Of a DNA stretch of 64,000 nucleotides, positions 7,864 to 17,154 are shown piece by piece. This stretch comes from Desulfovibrio sp. (GTDB lineage: Bacteria > Desulfobacterota > Desulfovibrionia > Desulfovibrionales > Desulfovibrionaceae): the NCBI RefSeq assembly GCF_009712225.1, contig NZ_WASP01000002.1, positions 62,001 to 126,000 of the forward strand, read 5' to 3'. The notes under the pieces are model-generated. The model did not search any database. It saw only the letters and a list, made by a program, of their open reading frames with translations, and had not been told where the DNA came from. The position numbers and the translations under genes were made by a program. The first letter of the stretch is position 1. Every line of letters begins with the position of its first letter.

Positions 7864-9848
7864 CAGAAAGATTGCCCTATGCTGACATAAATCTGCACTG
7901 GGGGGTCGCCGTCAATGGGTTGCAGGGGAAAGCCCACATCCAACCGCACAGGTCCAATGGGCGTGAAATAGCGAAATCCAAGGCCCGTGCCCCAGCTCAT
8001 GTCGCCAATAATGCGCGGCAATTCGTCCCTGTAGACCATGCCGCCATCAAGAAAGGGAACAATGCCGAAATCGTCCGTAATCTTGTAGCGGGCTTCAAGG
8101 TTTACTACCTGATACGAGCGCCCGCCCAAAGGTTCGTCCTTATGGTCACGCGGCCCCAGCGACTGGTAGGCATAGCCCCGCACAGAACCCGACCCGCCGG
8201 TGTAATAGCGCAAACTGGCGGGGATACTGCGCAGCCCCATGCCTGCGAGGGCACCGGCCTCTACCCTGCCCGCCAGCACGAGTTTGTCGTCCGGCAGGCC
8301 GTCTTTGCGAAATGGCGCGTAGTACCCGCTGGCCGAAATCACGCCGGTCATGACATTGAACGATTCGCCATAAAAGCCGGTATACGGCTTGAACTTGATG
8401 GCCAGTTCCGACCCGTCGGAAGGATTGAGCACATTGTTGCGCGTGTCACGCCGCAGGCCCAGCCGGGGGCCAAAAAATCCGTAGCCCTTGGGGTCCTGTT
8501 CGTTGTCCTTGATGGAGCCGCTTTCGCCGCCAAGCCCGGCACTGCCCCACCACTGGCGCGAGAGCCGTCTTTCGATATCGCCTGTGCCCGTGCCCGCAAT
8601 TTTTTCATAGGCGCTGGTATTTTCACGCAGGGTAGAGCCCGTTACCAGCAGCTTTTGCTCACGCGCCAGAAAGGCCGGTTTTTCGAAGGCCGCCTTGAGT
8701 CCCTGGGTTTCGGTGGCAAACGGCGCGCTCACCGTAAGTTTTTCGCCATTGCCAAAAAAGTTGCGGTGCTCCCACATGCCTTCCACGCCAAGACCGGTAT
8801 CGGTATCGTAACGGGCACTGGCCCCCACCGAGCGGAATGGCGCTTCGGCCACGGTTACTTCCAGCGGCAGCACGGCTGCACCGTCGCGCCCCGCGCCACT
8901 GGCAAGCTGATCTTCAAGGGGTTTGGCTTCCACAGTGCGGAACAGGCCGAGGGCACGCAGTTTGTTGGCGTAGTCCTCAACCATGTCCGAATTCCAGGGT
9001 TCTTCGGCACTGTTCCAGGGAGCCAGCCGCTGCACATATTCAGCGCTGACTTCTTTGGCCCCGCGCACCTCAATGTGGCCCATGAGCGCAGGCGGCCCAG
9101 GGCGCACCAGAATATCGGCATTGAGTCTGGTTGCCTCGCGGTCGAGCGTGAAGCTTGTGTCGGCAATTTTGGCCAGCGGGTATCCCTGCCGCCGCAGAGC
9201 TTCGGGCAGGGCGTTTACCGCTGCCAGCAGGTCATCGGCGGCAACGGGCTTGCCAACAGCAACCCCCGGCAAAACCTTGGGGAAGGAAGGCGGCGGCACG
9301 GGTTCTGTTTCCAGCCCCCAAAAGCCAACCTCACGCTGACGGTTGCGAAAATATTGCGGAATGACGGGTTCCGGGTCGTAGTACACGTCTGCGCGCCCCA
9401 GACTGTAACGCTTGCCCGGCGAAAGGATGAGCTCCACGCCAACGGGGGTGGATTCCCTGTCCATTTCAAACGTGGCCGTGCCGTCATAGTAGCCCTGCGA
9501 GTGCAGCAGGCTCTGCGCGCTGGCAGTATCTGCGCGGGCACGCCTTTCCAGCGCCAGCATGCTGTCGGGCGGTTCCTTGGCAAGTTGCACGAGCTGGCTT
9601 GAGGCCTTCATCTGTCCGGCCAGGGAATCTGGCCCGTTCTGCACCTTGATGCGCACCTTGTAGGGCACTGGCTTGCCCTGCCAGGCGGTTTCAAGCCCTG
9701 GCGGAGCCGGTTGAGGCTCTTCTGCCGGGGCGCGGGCCAACAGGCCGCAGCCTCCGACGCACGCAAGCAGAACCAGGGCCGCAAGCAGTTGCAGCACCAC
9801 CAGACCCCGTGGCCGTTGTGTTTCTGTTGCGCCAAGAATACAAAACAT
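7863..9848 (-). CDS. tamA: TamA, Omp85-family outer membrane assembly protein
   Basis: 661 residues. The N-terminus has a hydrophobic leader ending in ACVGGC, which may be a lipobox, then POTRA-type repeats (for example GKRYSLGRADVYYDPE and LMGHIEVRGAKEVS), and a C-terminal 16-strand-type barrel with the Omp85 signatures GSGSVRGYAYQSLGP and IGPVRLDVGFPLQ, ending in a terminal Phe as expected for BamA-machinery substrates. It partners with TamB encoded immediately downstream. The ATG at 9848 has AAGG close upstream. A BamA-like assignment is excluded by the tamB linkage and short POTRA region. Confidence 0.88.
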   Translation of the reverse strand: MFCILGATETQRPRGLVVLQLLAALVLLACVGGCGLLARAPAEEPQPAPPGLETAWQGKPVPYKVRIKVQNGPDSLAGQMKASSQLVQLAKEPPDSMLALERRARADTASAQSLLHSQGYYDGTATFEMDRESTPVGVELILSPGKRYSLGRADVYYDPEPVIPQYFRNRQREVGFWGLETEPVPPPSFPKVLPGVAVGKPVAADDLLAAVNALPEALRRQGYPLAKIADTSFTLDREATRLNADILVRPGPPALMGHIEVRGAKEVSAEYVQRLAPWNSAEEPWNSDMVEDYANKLRALGLFRTVEAKPLEDQLASGAGRDGAAVLPLEVTVAEAPFRSVGASARYDTDTGLGVEGMWEHRNFFGNGEKLTVSAPFATETQGLKAAFEKPAFLAREQKLLVTGSTLRENTSAYEKIAGTGTGDIERRLSRQWWGSAGLGGESGSIKDNEQDPKGYGFFGPRLGLRRDTRNNVLNPSDGSELAIKFKPYTGFYGESFNVMTGVISASGYYAPFRKDGLPDDKLVLAGRVEAGALAGMGLRSIPASLRYYTGGSGSVRGYAYQSLGPRDHKDEPLGGRSYQVVNLEARYKITDDFGIVPFLDGGMVYRDELPRIIGDMSWGTGLGFRYFTPIGPVRLDVGFPLQPIDGDPPVQIYVSIGQSF

Positions 9849-9902
9849 GCCTTACCATACGTTGCCCGCCAACATGAATCAAGAACCATTAGCAACTGAT
9901 GC

Positions 9903-9930
9903 TTGCAAAAAAATGTCGCTCCGCTAGGAT
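9903..9930 (+). promoter_or_regulatory. Candidate sigma-70 promoter for the DsrE-family gene
   Basis: TTGCAA (9903-9908), 16-nt spacer, TAGGAT (9925-9930), about 50 bp ahead of the ATG at 9980. Spacing and hexamers are plausible; no operator seen. Confidence 0.4.
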
Positions 9931-9979
9931 TACAACAACAGGCCTTGTGCCTGCACAACGCATAACCACAGGACACACC

Positions 9980-10327
9980 ATGAATTATGATCTCTGCCTG
10001 CACATGGACAGCAAGGACCCCGCAATCCTGCGCCTTGTTCTTCGTAATGCGGCCAACTATATCAAGGCCCTGCCAGAAGAACGCTTTCAGCTCGTAGTTG
10101 TGGCCAACGGCCCCGCCGTTACCCAGTTTGTCAAAGGCAATGAAGAATTCCGCGCCATAGCGGCCCCTCTGCAAGATCAGGGGCTGCGCATCCTGCTGTG
10201 CGCCAACGCCCTGGCCGACAACAATATTGACCATGCAGACATCTGGCCCGGCTGCGACGTTGTTCCCGCTGGTCTGGTGGAAATTGTCCGTCTGCAGCGC
10301 GAGGGCTTTGCCTACATCAAACCCTAG
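9980..10327 (+). CDS. DsrE/DsrF-like family protein
   Basis: 115 residues beginning MNYDLCLHMDS from the ATG at 9980 (ribosome site AGGA). The fold signature of the DsrE/YchN group is visible: FQLVVVANGPAV followed by a loop to helix, LQDQGLRILLCANAL, and a C-terminal GCDVVPAGLVEIVRLQ. Members carry or relay sulfane sulfur or sense redox state, often through a Cys after the third strand; here Cys lies in LLCANAL and GCDV. It is not next to dsr genes and is followed 77 bp later by thiM, with which it may be co-transcribed. The exact role is unknown. Confidence 0.8.
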   Translation: MNYDLCLHMDSKDPAILRLVLRNAANYIKALPEERFQLVVVANGPAVTQFVKGNEEFRAIAAPLQDQGLRILLCANALADNNIDHADIWPGCDVVPAGLVEIVRLQREGFAYIKP

Positions 10328-10404
10328 GGAATCTGCCCCTTGGGGGCCGTGACGGCAATTGCGCTGTTTACTCTTGCTTCCGGCTATGCCGGAGGAGGCT
10401 GGGC

Positions 10405-11238
10405 ATGGAATGTTTTGGGGAAATTCTGGATATCGTACGCCGCAAAACCCCCGTGGTGCACAGTATTACCAACTATGTAACCGTCAATGACTGCGCCAAC
10501 ATGATTCTGGCCGCTGGCGGCTCGCCCATTATGGCCGACGACGCTGCCGAAGTGGAACAGATCGTGAGCCTAAGCTCGGCACTGGTCATCAACATAGGCA
10601 CGCTCAACGCGCGCACTGTGGCCTCCATGCTGGCCGCTGGCAGGCGCGCCAACGCCCTGAATATTCCCGTGGTGCTCGATCCCGTAGGCGCGGGAGCCTC
10701 CGACCTGCGCAACGAAACCCTGCGCACCCTGCTGCAGGAAGTTCGCTTTACCGTCATCAAGGGCAACAGCTCTGAAATCCGCTTTCTGGCCGGTGAAAAA
10801 GCCACGGCGCGCGGCGTGGACGCAGACGAGGGGGTTCTGGTTTCAGAAGAAAACCTCGGCGCTGCGGCCCGCATGGCTCAGGACCTGAGCACGGCCACTG
10901 GTGCCATTGTCATCGTGAGCGGCCGCATTGATATTGTGGCCCACCCCAGAGGGGCCTGGGCCGTGAGCAACGGCGACCCGCTCATGACGCGCATTACCGG
11001 TTCTGGCTGCATGACAGCCGTGGTGGTGGGCTGCTGCGTGGGTGCCGCCCCGGCAGAGCTGCCCCAGGCATGCCTGTGCGCGGTGTGCGCCATGGGCGTG
11101 GCCGGAGAAATAGCCTCTGAAAACATGGCTGCCGTAGGCGGCGGCACAGGAACCTACCGCACCATGCTGCTGGACGCCATGAGCACGCTTGACGGCCCCG
11201 CCATAACCTGCCGGGCCAATGTGAAACACATTCTCTAG
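10405..11238 (+). CDS. thiM: Hydroxyethylthiazole kinase ThiM
   Basis: 277-residue ribokinase-fold enzyme that phosphorylates 4-methyl-5-hydroxyethylthiazole for thiamine salvage. Visible: PVVHSITNYVTVNDCAN near the start (substrate binding), GGSPIMADD, VVLDPVGAGAS, VIKGNSSEI, and the phosphate-binding/catalytic TRITGSGCMTAVV with its Gly-Ser-Gly-Cys. The start has a strong ribosome site (GGAGGAGG), part of which abuts a small hairpin TCCGGC-TAT-GCCGGA. No thiE, thiD or TPP riboswitch is present in the window, so this is a lone salvage gene. It ends before a long bidirectional hairpin. Confidence 0.93.
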   Translation: MECFGEILDIVRRKTPVVHSITNYVTVNDCANMILAAGGSPIMADDAAEVEQIVSLSSALVINIGTLNARTVASMLAAGRRANALNIPVVLDPVGAGASDLRNETLRTLLQEVRFTVIKGNSSEIRFLAGEKATARGVDADEGVLVSEENLGAAARMAQDLSTATGAIVIVSGRIDIVAHPRGAWAVSNGDPLMTRITGSGCMTAVVVGCCVGAAPAELPQACLCAVCAMGVAGEIASENMAAVGGGTGTYRTMLLDAMSTLDGPAITCRANVKHIL

Positions 11239-11261
11239 CCTGCTGGCATACAAAAAAACTC

Positions 11262-11316
11262 AAGTCCGCCCTTGTCCCGGCTGCATCTGTGGTGCAGCCG
11301 GGACAAGGGCGGACTT
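11262..11316. terminator. Terminator with perfect 24-bp stem between thiM and the Cache gene
   Basis: Arms 11262-11285 and 11293-11316 pair without mismatch around a 7-nt loop. On the minus strand the stem is followed by GAGTTTTTTT, so it clearly terminates the leftward Cache gene. The plus-strand side has only two T. Confidence 0.88.
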
Positions 11317-11337
11317 TGTGATGGCGGGCGTCGCGCC

Positions 11338-13380
11338 TTAAATCGGCAGACGTACCACGCACAAAACATCGTTGCTGTACCGGCCATCCCTTTTGTATTC
11401 GCGGTAACCGCGTGACCGGGCGCACCCCACGGCGTACAGCACCCCATCCACCGATTCCAGCTGTGAATGACATTCGCCCTGTCCAAGGGCAAGCCACTGC
11501 GGTTGCAGCTGGCAGGTTTCGCCGGGCAGCGTGTGGGCCTCGCTGGCCGCCACCAGGGTTCCGCCCGTTTCGGCAAAGTAACCAGCCGCCCCCTCAACCA
11601 CCTTGCCCGCGCTGTCTTTGGGCAGGGTATCGCCCAGCATGTCGGCAAACTGCGGCAGAGAGTCAAAAACAATGCCTATGCCACCCACGGCCTGCCCGCC
11701 CTCGGGGGCGAATACGGGTGCGCTGTACACATAGGTGGGCTGTGCCTTGCTGTTGGGGTGGTACAGCGTGGTAGCGCGAAAAGAAGAAACGGCAAAATCG
11801 TCCGAATCATTGAGTGACAGGGTACGCCGCACGTAGTCTTCGTTGATCTGCTGGCCATAGAGGCCACGTTCTGCAGCCTGCGAGCAGGCCACCACCACGC
11901 CGTGCGCATCGTAAAGAAAAAGATTGGAATACACCGTGTAGTAACTGTTGATGTACTCAAGAATATCCTCAAGCCGAGCCAGAGATGCCTTGTCCACGGC
12001 GGGTCGGGCAAGAATGCGCCGAAAATCTGGTGTGAGCGCCCACCAGCGGCAGTCGTTGGCGCGCTCATAAAGATTGCGGTCCATTATTTCCACGGTGATG
12101 GAAGCGAGAAACGACGCGTCGTTGAGGCGCGAGGCCGTAACCGTTTTGAGCAGCCCGTCGGTAAAGTAATGAAACTCGCGCTCCATCTCTATGCCCATCT
12201 TTCTCACGGCATCCAGAATGGGCGGCAGCGCCTGCGCGGCCATGCGTTCGTCCTCGCGGGCGTTGCCGCTCTGGCGGGCGGCCATGATCTGCCCGTTGAG
12301 GGCCGCCAGCGTCAGGTCGCCCATAACGTCGCTTGCCTGTTCTTCGATATTGGTCAGCTGGGCAGAAAAGCCCGCCTCGCGCCGCACAAGGGCCACGTCC
12401 AGTTCTGCGGTGGGTCTGCTGGCAAAGGCTCTTTGCGCAGAACGCAGCACATGGGTTTGCCACGCCTGCCCCTCGTAACCCTGATAGCCCTCGGACGGCC
12501 GCGAAACTGCAAGCGTGGTGCTGCTGCCAGTGGAGCTGACGGCAAAACCGTCTGCCGGGGTGCGGGCATAGGAGCGGCGCACGGGGGCCTGCCGGGCATC
12601 GCTGCTGGCAAAGGCCTCGCCCTTGTCGTCCAGCAGCAGGATAACCATGTCTTCGGCAAAACGGGCCATGCCCGCAAAGAGGTCGGCCACCTCACCGTCC
12701 ATGTCAAAAACAAGGCAGAGCACACCCAGCGGTTCGGCTGCGCCCTCCTCGCGGATAACGTGCGAATAGACGAGGGCTGCCCTGCCATCGGGCGAGAGGT
12801 CGGTGGGACGGAATGTTTCCACAAACTCGCTGGCAGCCAGCGTCTGGGCCACAAGCGGATCGTTTGACTCGCGCACCGGCGTACGCGTGTCAAGTTGCAC
12901 GCATACCCTGCCCTGCGTATCAAGCACCAGAATATCGCGGTACACGCTGTACTTGGCCCGGTATGCGGCAAGCCTGGCGCGCAGTGCGGCCACGTCGGTG
13001 GATGCGCCCTGCAGAAAACTGATGATCTCGCCGTCGGTGGCCAGAAAGCTCACGTCGGCGGTGCGCTCGTACAGGTTGCGCTTGATGATGTCCATGACCA
13101 CCTGGGCCACAGGCGACATTTCGCGCACGGCTTTTTCAAGCAGTTTTTCGGCCAGCATGCCTGTCATATCCTGCCGCAGCTGGCCAAAGGTATCGCGTGT
13201 CTTGAAAATGAAATCGAACAGGGTGGCGGCGATGGCATTGCAGTTGATCTTTCCCGTCAGGGCTATCCACGTCCACTGCCGCTCTAACTGCGAAAAAACC
13301 GTGTGGCAACGCCTGATATCAGGCATGAACTGAATCAACTGCTCAACGGCATCTGTTCCAGATGCATGGGACTGGCGCAC
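11338..13380 (-). CDS. Soluble tandem Cache-like sensor protein without output domain
   Basis: About 680 residues with no signal peptide and no transmembrane helix. Two homologous modules are visible, near residues 95-260 and 430-605. Each opens with a helix ending RNLYER followed by a D-x-x-x-x-A-T/L-D-type strand, then a Cache-like sheet (YSVYRDILVLDTQGRV versus YTVYSNLFLYDAHGVV) and a closing strand (GVLCLVFDM versus GGIGIVFDS). Between them LTLAALNGQIMAAR resembles the hairpin tip of chemoreceptors. No kinase, cyclase or DNA-binding domain follows. The frame opens at a TTG (13395), but a GTG at 13380 with GAGG five bases upstream is the better start. Ligand and output are unknown. Confidence 0.65.
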   Translation of the reverse strand: MRQSHASGTDAVEQLIQFMPDIRRCHTVFSQLERQWTWIALTGKINCNAIAATLFDFIFKTRDTFGQLRQDMTGMLAEKLLEKAVREMSPVAQVVMDIIKRNLYERTADVSFLATDGEIISFLQGASTDVAALRARLAAYRAKYSVYRDILVLDTQGRVCVQLDTRTPVRESNDPLVAQTLAASEFVETFRPTDLSPDGRAALVYSHVIREEGAAEPLGVLCLVFDMDGEVADLFAGMARFAEDMVILLLDDKGEAFASSDARQAPVRRSYARTPADGFAVSSTGSSTTLAVSRPSEGYQGYEGQAWQTHVLRSAQRAFASRPTAELDVALVRREAGFSAQLTNIEEQASDVMGDLTLAALNGQIMAARQSGNAREDERMAAQALPPILDAVRKMGIEMEREFHYFTDGLLKTVTASRLNDASFLASITVEIMDRNLYERANDCRWWALTPDFRRILARPAVDKASLARLEDILEYINSYYTVYSNLFLYDAHGVVVACSQAAERGLYGQQINEDYVRRTLSLNDSDDFAVSSFRATTLYHPNSKAQPTYVYSAPVFAPEGGQAVGGIGIVFDSLPQFADMLGDTLPKDSAGKVVEGAAGYFAETGGTLVAASEAHTLPGETCQLQPQWLALGQGECHSQLESVDGVLYAVGCARSRGYREYKRDGRYSNDVLCVVRLPI

Positions 13381-13395
13381 AATCACCTCGCTCAA

Positions 13396-13829
13396 GATTC
13401 GCTTGGCGCCGCAACGCAGTTCAAAAAAACAGGCAGCTGATAATCACTGACAGATTATAACAGCGTATTTGAATAAAAAAATGGGGGAAAATGACCCTGT
13501 AAAAATTTTTTATAATTGTCAATATTACTCTATTTTTTCGATATATGTGCACACAAGACAATCAGGCATTCTGCCTTGTTGCAGACGATACACTAACAGA
13601 AGCACCATCTATTTAATATTGGGAACGATTACCGTAGAAATGCATGCGAGCAATACGTATTTGAATATTTATTTTATACACTGATATATTTTACTACCAC
13701 AGCTACAGACACAAGTTTATTTTTCACGCAATCGAATGCAGCATAAACACAGAATGCAGGGCAAGCATAGTTAGAATTATCAGGATAAAGGGCACAAAAT
13801 AAAGAACGCCAGCGTGTTGAATAAAAAAC
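13396..13829. other. AT-rich intergenic region upstream of the Cache gene
   Basis: Roughly 400 bp that is visibly far richer in A and T than its surroundings, with many runs of A or T. A perfect TATAAT on the minus strand (13459-13454) may be the -10 of the Cache gene, about 70 bp ahead of its start, with no good -35. One open frame of 71 codons (13469-13684, plus strand) has no ribosome site and no recognisable protein character. No tRNA-like cloverleaf or transposase remnant was seen. Confidence 0.4.
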
Positions 13830-13860
13830 AAAGCCGCCGGGCATTGTCCGGCGGCTTTTA
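13830..13860 (-). terminator. Rho-independent terminator of typA
   Basis: 11-bp stem (13830-13840 with 13848-13858), 7-nt loop. On the minus strand it is followed by TGTTTTTTATT, a classical U tract, 40 bp after the typA stop codon. Confidence 0.88.
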
Positions 13861-13901
13861 ACCAATACGTGTTGCGCGGCCTGTTGCAGCCCCTCTGCGA
13901 G

Positions 13902-15731
13902 TTAGCTGTTCTTGCGCTTGCCCGCAGTCTGGTAGCGCTTCATGGCCGAGAGTTCGGTCTTGCGCAGACGGATGGAAAGCGGGGTCACTTCCACCAGTTC
14001 GTCTTCGCGCACAAAGTGCAGGGCGTGCTCGAGGGTCATCTTTTTCACGGGGGTAAGAGTGACGTTTTCGTCCTTGCCCGAAGCGCGCAGGTTTGTGAGC
14101 TTCTTTTCCTTGGTGGGGTTGACGTCGATGTCGTTATCACGGTTGTGTTCGCCCACAATCATGCCCTCGTACACCGGATCGCCGGGCTCAACAAAAAGCA
14201 CGCCGCGCGGCTCAAGGTTGAAGAGAGCATAGGCCACGCCAGAACCGGCGCGGTCGGCCACGATGGAGCCCGTATAACGAGTGGGGAAGTCGCCGCGCCA
14301 TTCTTCGTAGCCTTCAACATAGGAGTTCATGATGCCGGTACCCTTGGTATCGGTGAGGAACTCGTCGCGGTAGCCGATAAGGCCGCGCGAAGGCACGCTG
14401 AATTCAAGGCGCACACGGCCCGTGCCGTTATTGACACAGTTGAGCATGCGGCCCTTGCGCTGGGCCAGCTTGTCGGTAACCACGCCCATGAACACTTCGT
14501 CGCAATCCACGTACAGGCGTTCGATGGGTTCGATAACCTTGCCGTTTTCGTCCTTGCGCAGAATAACTTCGGGGCGGCCAACGGAAAGTTCAAAACCTTC
14601 GCGGCGCATGGTTTCAATAAGAATGGCCATCTGGAATTCGCCACGGCCCTTGACCAGGAAGGCGTCGCGGTCGGCGGTGTTTTCAACGCGCACGGCCACA
14701 TTACGCAGGGTTTCCTTGACCAGACGGTCATAAATGGCGCGGCTCTGCACAATCTTGCCCTCGCGCCCGGCCAGGGGAGAGCTGTTGATGCCAAAGCGCA
14801 TGGCCACGGTGGGTTCGTCCACGCGGATGCGGGGCATGGCGCGGGGGTTGTCGCGGGTGCAGATGGTATCGCCGATGGTGACATCTTCGATACCGGCCAT
14901 AACCACGATGTCGCCGGGCAGGGCCTTTTCCACTTCCACAACCTGCAGTCCGTCATACACCTGGATCTTGGTGGCGCGCAGGGGCTTGGGCTGACCGTCC
15001 TCGCCGATGCAGGCGAGGGCTTCCTTGGCGTAGACCGTGCCGTGCATGATGCGGCCCACAGCCAGGCGGCCCAGATAGTCGGAATAATCGAGGTCGGCCA
15101 CCAGCATCTGGAAAGGCTGCTCGGGATCGTAGCTGGGACCGGGAATGTACTTCACAATGGCGTCGAACAGAGGCGAAAGGTCCTTCTGCTCATCATCAAT
15201 ATTGTTCATGGCCACGCCAGCACGCCCGATGGCGTACAGCACGGGAAATTCAAGCTGGTGCTCGTTGGCGTCGAGGTCGATGAACAGGTCGTAAATTTCG
15301 TTGAGCACTTCCTGGGGGCGGGCGTCCTTGCGGTCAATCTTGTTGATGACCACAACCACGGGCAGACCGGCCTCGAGGGTTTTGCGCAACACAAAACGCG
15401 TTTGCGGCAAAGGCCCTTCAGAGGAGTCTACCAGCAGGATTGCGCCGGTGGCCATGGAGAGCGAGCGCTCCACTTCGCCGCCAAAGTCGGCGTGGCCGGG
15501 GGTGTCGATGATATTGATCTTCACTCCGTTCCAGTTGACGGCGCAGTTCTTGGCCGCAATGGTGATGCCGCGTTCGCGCTCAAGGTCCATCTTGTCCATG
15601 ACACGGTCGTCCACCTGCTGGTCGGCGCGAAAAACGCCGCCCTGCTTGAACAAACCGTCAACAAGGGTGGTCTTGCCGTGGTCAACGTGGGCGATAATGG
15701 CTACGTTACGGAGGGATTCATTGTGTTGCAT
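13902..15731 (-). CDS. typA: Ribosome-associated translational GTPase TypA/BipA
   Basis: 609 residues, the usual family length. G1 is AHVDHGKTTLVDGL, G2/G3 include ERERGITIAAK and DTPGHADFGGEVERSL, G4 is VVINKIDR and the G5 region follows. EF-G-like domains II, III and V are present and the C-terminus holds the BipA-specific region (LTPVKKMTLEHALHFV, then ELVEVTPLSIRLRK). BipA acts on the ribosome in 50S maturation and stress adaptation. Monocistronic by layout, with a terminator downstream. Start ATG at 15731 with a weak AAGGGC upstream. Confidence 0.95.
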   Translation of the reverse strand: MQHNESLRNVAIIAHVDHGKTTLVDGLFKQGGVFRADQQVDDRVMDKMDLERERGITIAAKNCAVNWNGVKINIIDTPGHADFGGEVERSLSMATGAILLVDSSEGPLPQTRFVLRKTLEAGLPVVVVINKIDRKDARPQEVLNEIYDLFIDLDANEHQLEFPVLYAIGRAGVAMNNIDDEQKDLSPLFDAIVKYIPGPSYDPEQPFQMLVADLDYSDYLGRLAVGRIMHGTVYAKEALACIGEDGQPKPLRATKIQVYDGLQVVEVEKALPGDIVVMAGIEDVTIGDTICTRDNPRAMPRIRVDEPTVAMRFGINSSPLAGREGKIVQSRAIYDRLVKETLRNVAVRVENTADRDAFLVKGRGEFQMAILIETMRREGFELSVGRPEVILRKDENGKVIEPIERLYVDCDEVFMGVVTDKLAQRKGRMLNCVNNGTGRVRLEFSVPSRGLIGYRDEFLTDTKGTGIMNSYVEGYEEWRGDFPTRYTGSIVADRAGSGVAYALFNLEPRGVLFVEPGDPVYEGMIVGEHNRDNDIDVNPTKEKKLTNLRASGKDENVTLTPVKKMTLEHALHFVREDELVEVTPLSIRLRKTELSAMKRYQTAGKRKNS

Positions 15732-15913
15732 GGCTTTTTGCCCTTAAAAAACACTGGGTAGTGCGGTTTTGTTCCCCGCCGAGGGGAGATTCCGACTGGC
15801 AGCAAGGCTGCGGCAGATCAGCGTCGGGACGAGGCCGACGCAGGCAGGGGGAAAAACCAGCAGTCGGTATTGTTTATTCTTTAATGTGTCCGGGCCGCGC
15901 TTTTACGCACTTT

Positions 15914-16825
15914 TCAGAGTTTTGTCACCATAGCCCTGATGAGCCGCCCCAGATTTTTGCCCGCCACGGCGGCCACCGCCAGAATTTCTTCCAAGGGAGC
16001 CGGGGTCATGCAGTCTGGCAAATTTTTATTGGTCAAACATGAAAGGCCCAGCACCCGCATGCCCATGTGACGCGCCGCGATAATCTCGAGCACCGTGCTC
16101 ATGCCCACGGCATCGGCACCCCACTGGCGGTACATGCGTGTTTCTGCCGGGGTTTCCATTTCTGGTCCGTGCACGCCAATGTACACGCCGCGCTCGAGGC
16201 GCAGATTCATCTTTGAGGCGGTTTCAAGCGCCAGAGCGCGCAGTTCGGGGTCGAGCGGCGCGCACATGTCGGGGAAACGCGGCCCCCATTCCTCGCAGTT
16301 AAAACCGGTGAGCGGCGAATGCCCCGTGTGGTTTATAACATCGGTCATGCACATGATGCCGCCCGCATCAAACTGGGGGTTGAGCCCGCCAGCGGCATTG
16401 GTGATGATGAGCTTTTTTGCGCCCAGGGCTGCCATGACGCGCACCCCCATGCAAACCTCTGCCGGGCTGCGCCCTTCATACAGGTGGCAGCGCCCCTGCT
16501 GGATGATCGCGTAGCGGCCAATACAGTCGTCTTCGCCGCACGCACCGGGAAAGCGCCCCCACACAAAGGCTCCGGCATGCCCCTCTACGCTTGAAACGGG
16601 AAAACCCGGCAAGTCGGCATAGGGCACGACCACCCTGTCCTGCAGCTTGTCTGCCAGATACGAGAGCCCCGTACCCAGCACAATGCCAATGGGCGCATCC
16701 GCATCGGCAGAAGCATTGGCGTCTAGCCTGCACGCGCCCAGAGGCAAGGCTGAGGGCCCCTGCGCGGCTTCAATGGCTTCACGCAGGGCAGTGGCGGCAC
16801 GCTGGACATCTTGAAAATTTTGCAT
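15914..16825 (-). CDS. Purine nucleoside phosphorylase
   Basis: 303 residues from the ATG at 16825, which has an AGGGGGG ribosome site. It cleaves purine (deoxy)nucleosides with phosphate to base and ribose-1-phosphate. The trimeric PNP signatures are in order: IGIVLGTGLSYLAD (phosphate loop), SSVEGHAGAFVWG, QGRCHLYEG, ITNAAGGLNPQF, GPEMETPAETRMYR, and GADAVGMSTVLEIIAARHMGM, which carries the base-contacting region. An insertion around residues 90-100 with acidic and Cys residues (GACGEDDC) is not typical. The frame is open about 100 codons upstream but without similarity. No other nucleotide-salvage gene is adjacent. Confidence 0.9.
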   Translation of the reverse strand: MQNFQDVQRAATALREAIEAAQGPSALPLGACRLDANASADADAPIGIVLGTGLSYLADKLQDRVVVPYADLPGFPVSSVEGHAGAFVWGRFPGACGEDDCIGRYAIIQQGRCHLYEGRSPAEVCMGVRVMAALGAKKLIITNAAGGLNPQFDAGGIMCMTDVINHTGHSPLTGFNCEEWGPRFPDMCAPLDPELRALALETASKMNLRLERGVYIGVHGPEMETPAETRMYRQWGADAVGMSTVLEIIAARHMGMRVLGLSCLTNKNLPDCMTPAPLEEILAVAAVAGKNLGRLIRAMVTKL

Positions 16826-17154
16826 AGAATCCCCCCTGAAAAATAAGCTCCGTGGTCTGCTGTCAGGCCGCAATCCGCGCCGCGCTTCTCTTTGCCGCTG
16901 CGCGGCTTTTTGTGCGGGACGGCCCCTGCGCGAGTGGATTTTCGCGCCAAAAGCGGTTATGAGGTGCGGATGCACTGTCTGTATAGCCCGCCATTGGCAA
17001 CCCCACAAGGGGGTACGGGCTGCAAAACAGAACCGTAACATCCCGCTATGCAAATCCAAACTTCGGATACGCCGCCACAACAGCCCTCTGGCACGGGCGG
17101 CCATGCCGGGCATACACCAACACAAAAAATCGCATGTTAATGAGGGAGACAGGC
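16826..17154. other. Intergenic region between PNP and biotin carboxylase genes
   Basis: About 330 bp separating two divergent genes. It should contain both promoters, but I see no convincing -35/-10 pair, no hairpin with a T tract and no plausible small gene. Confidence 0.3.

Noticed and set aside
7830-9602. Plus-strand open frame of 590 codons over tamA
   Set aside because: Shadow of the tamA gene; tamA has Omp85 motifs and is coupled to tamB.
10328-10404. Possible TPP riboswitch before thiM
   Set aside because: The 77-bp gap is too short and lacks the conserved CUGAGA and ACCUGAU elements; only small hairpins are present.
13469-13684. Possible 71-residue protein in the AT-rich region
   Set aside because: No ribosome site, odd composition, and it lies in AT-rich DNA where frames of this size occur by chance.
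13869-15761. Long plus-strand open frame of 630 codons over typA
   Set aside because: It is antisense to an intact typA with all GTPase motifs; its translation is His/Val/Gly-rich with no family pattern. Such frames arise from GC-biased codons.
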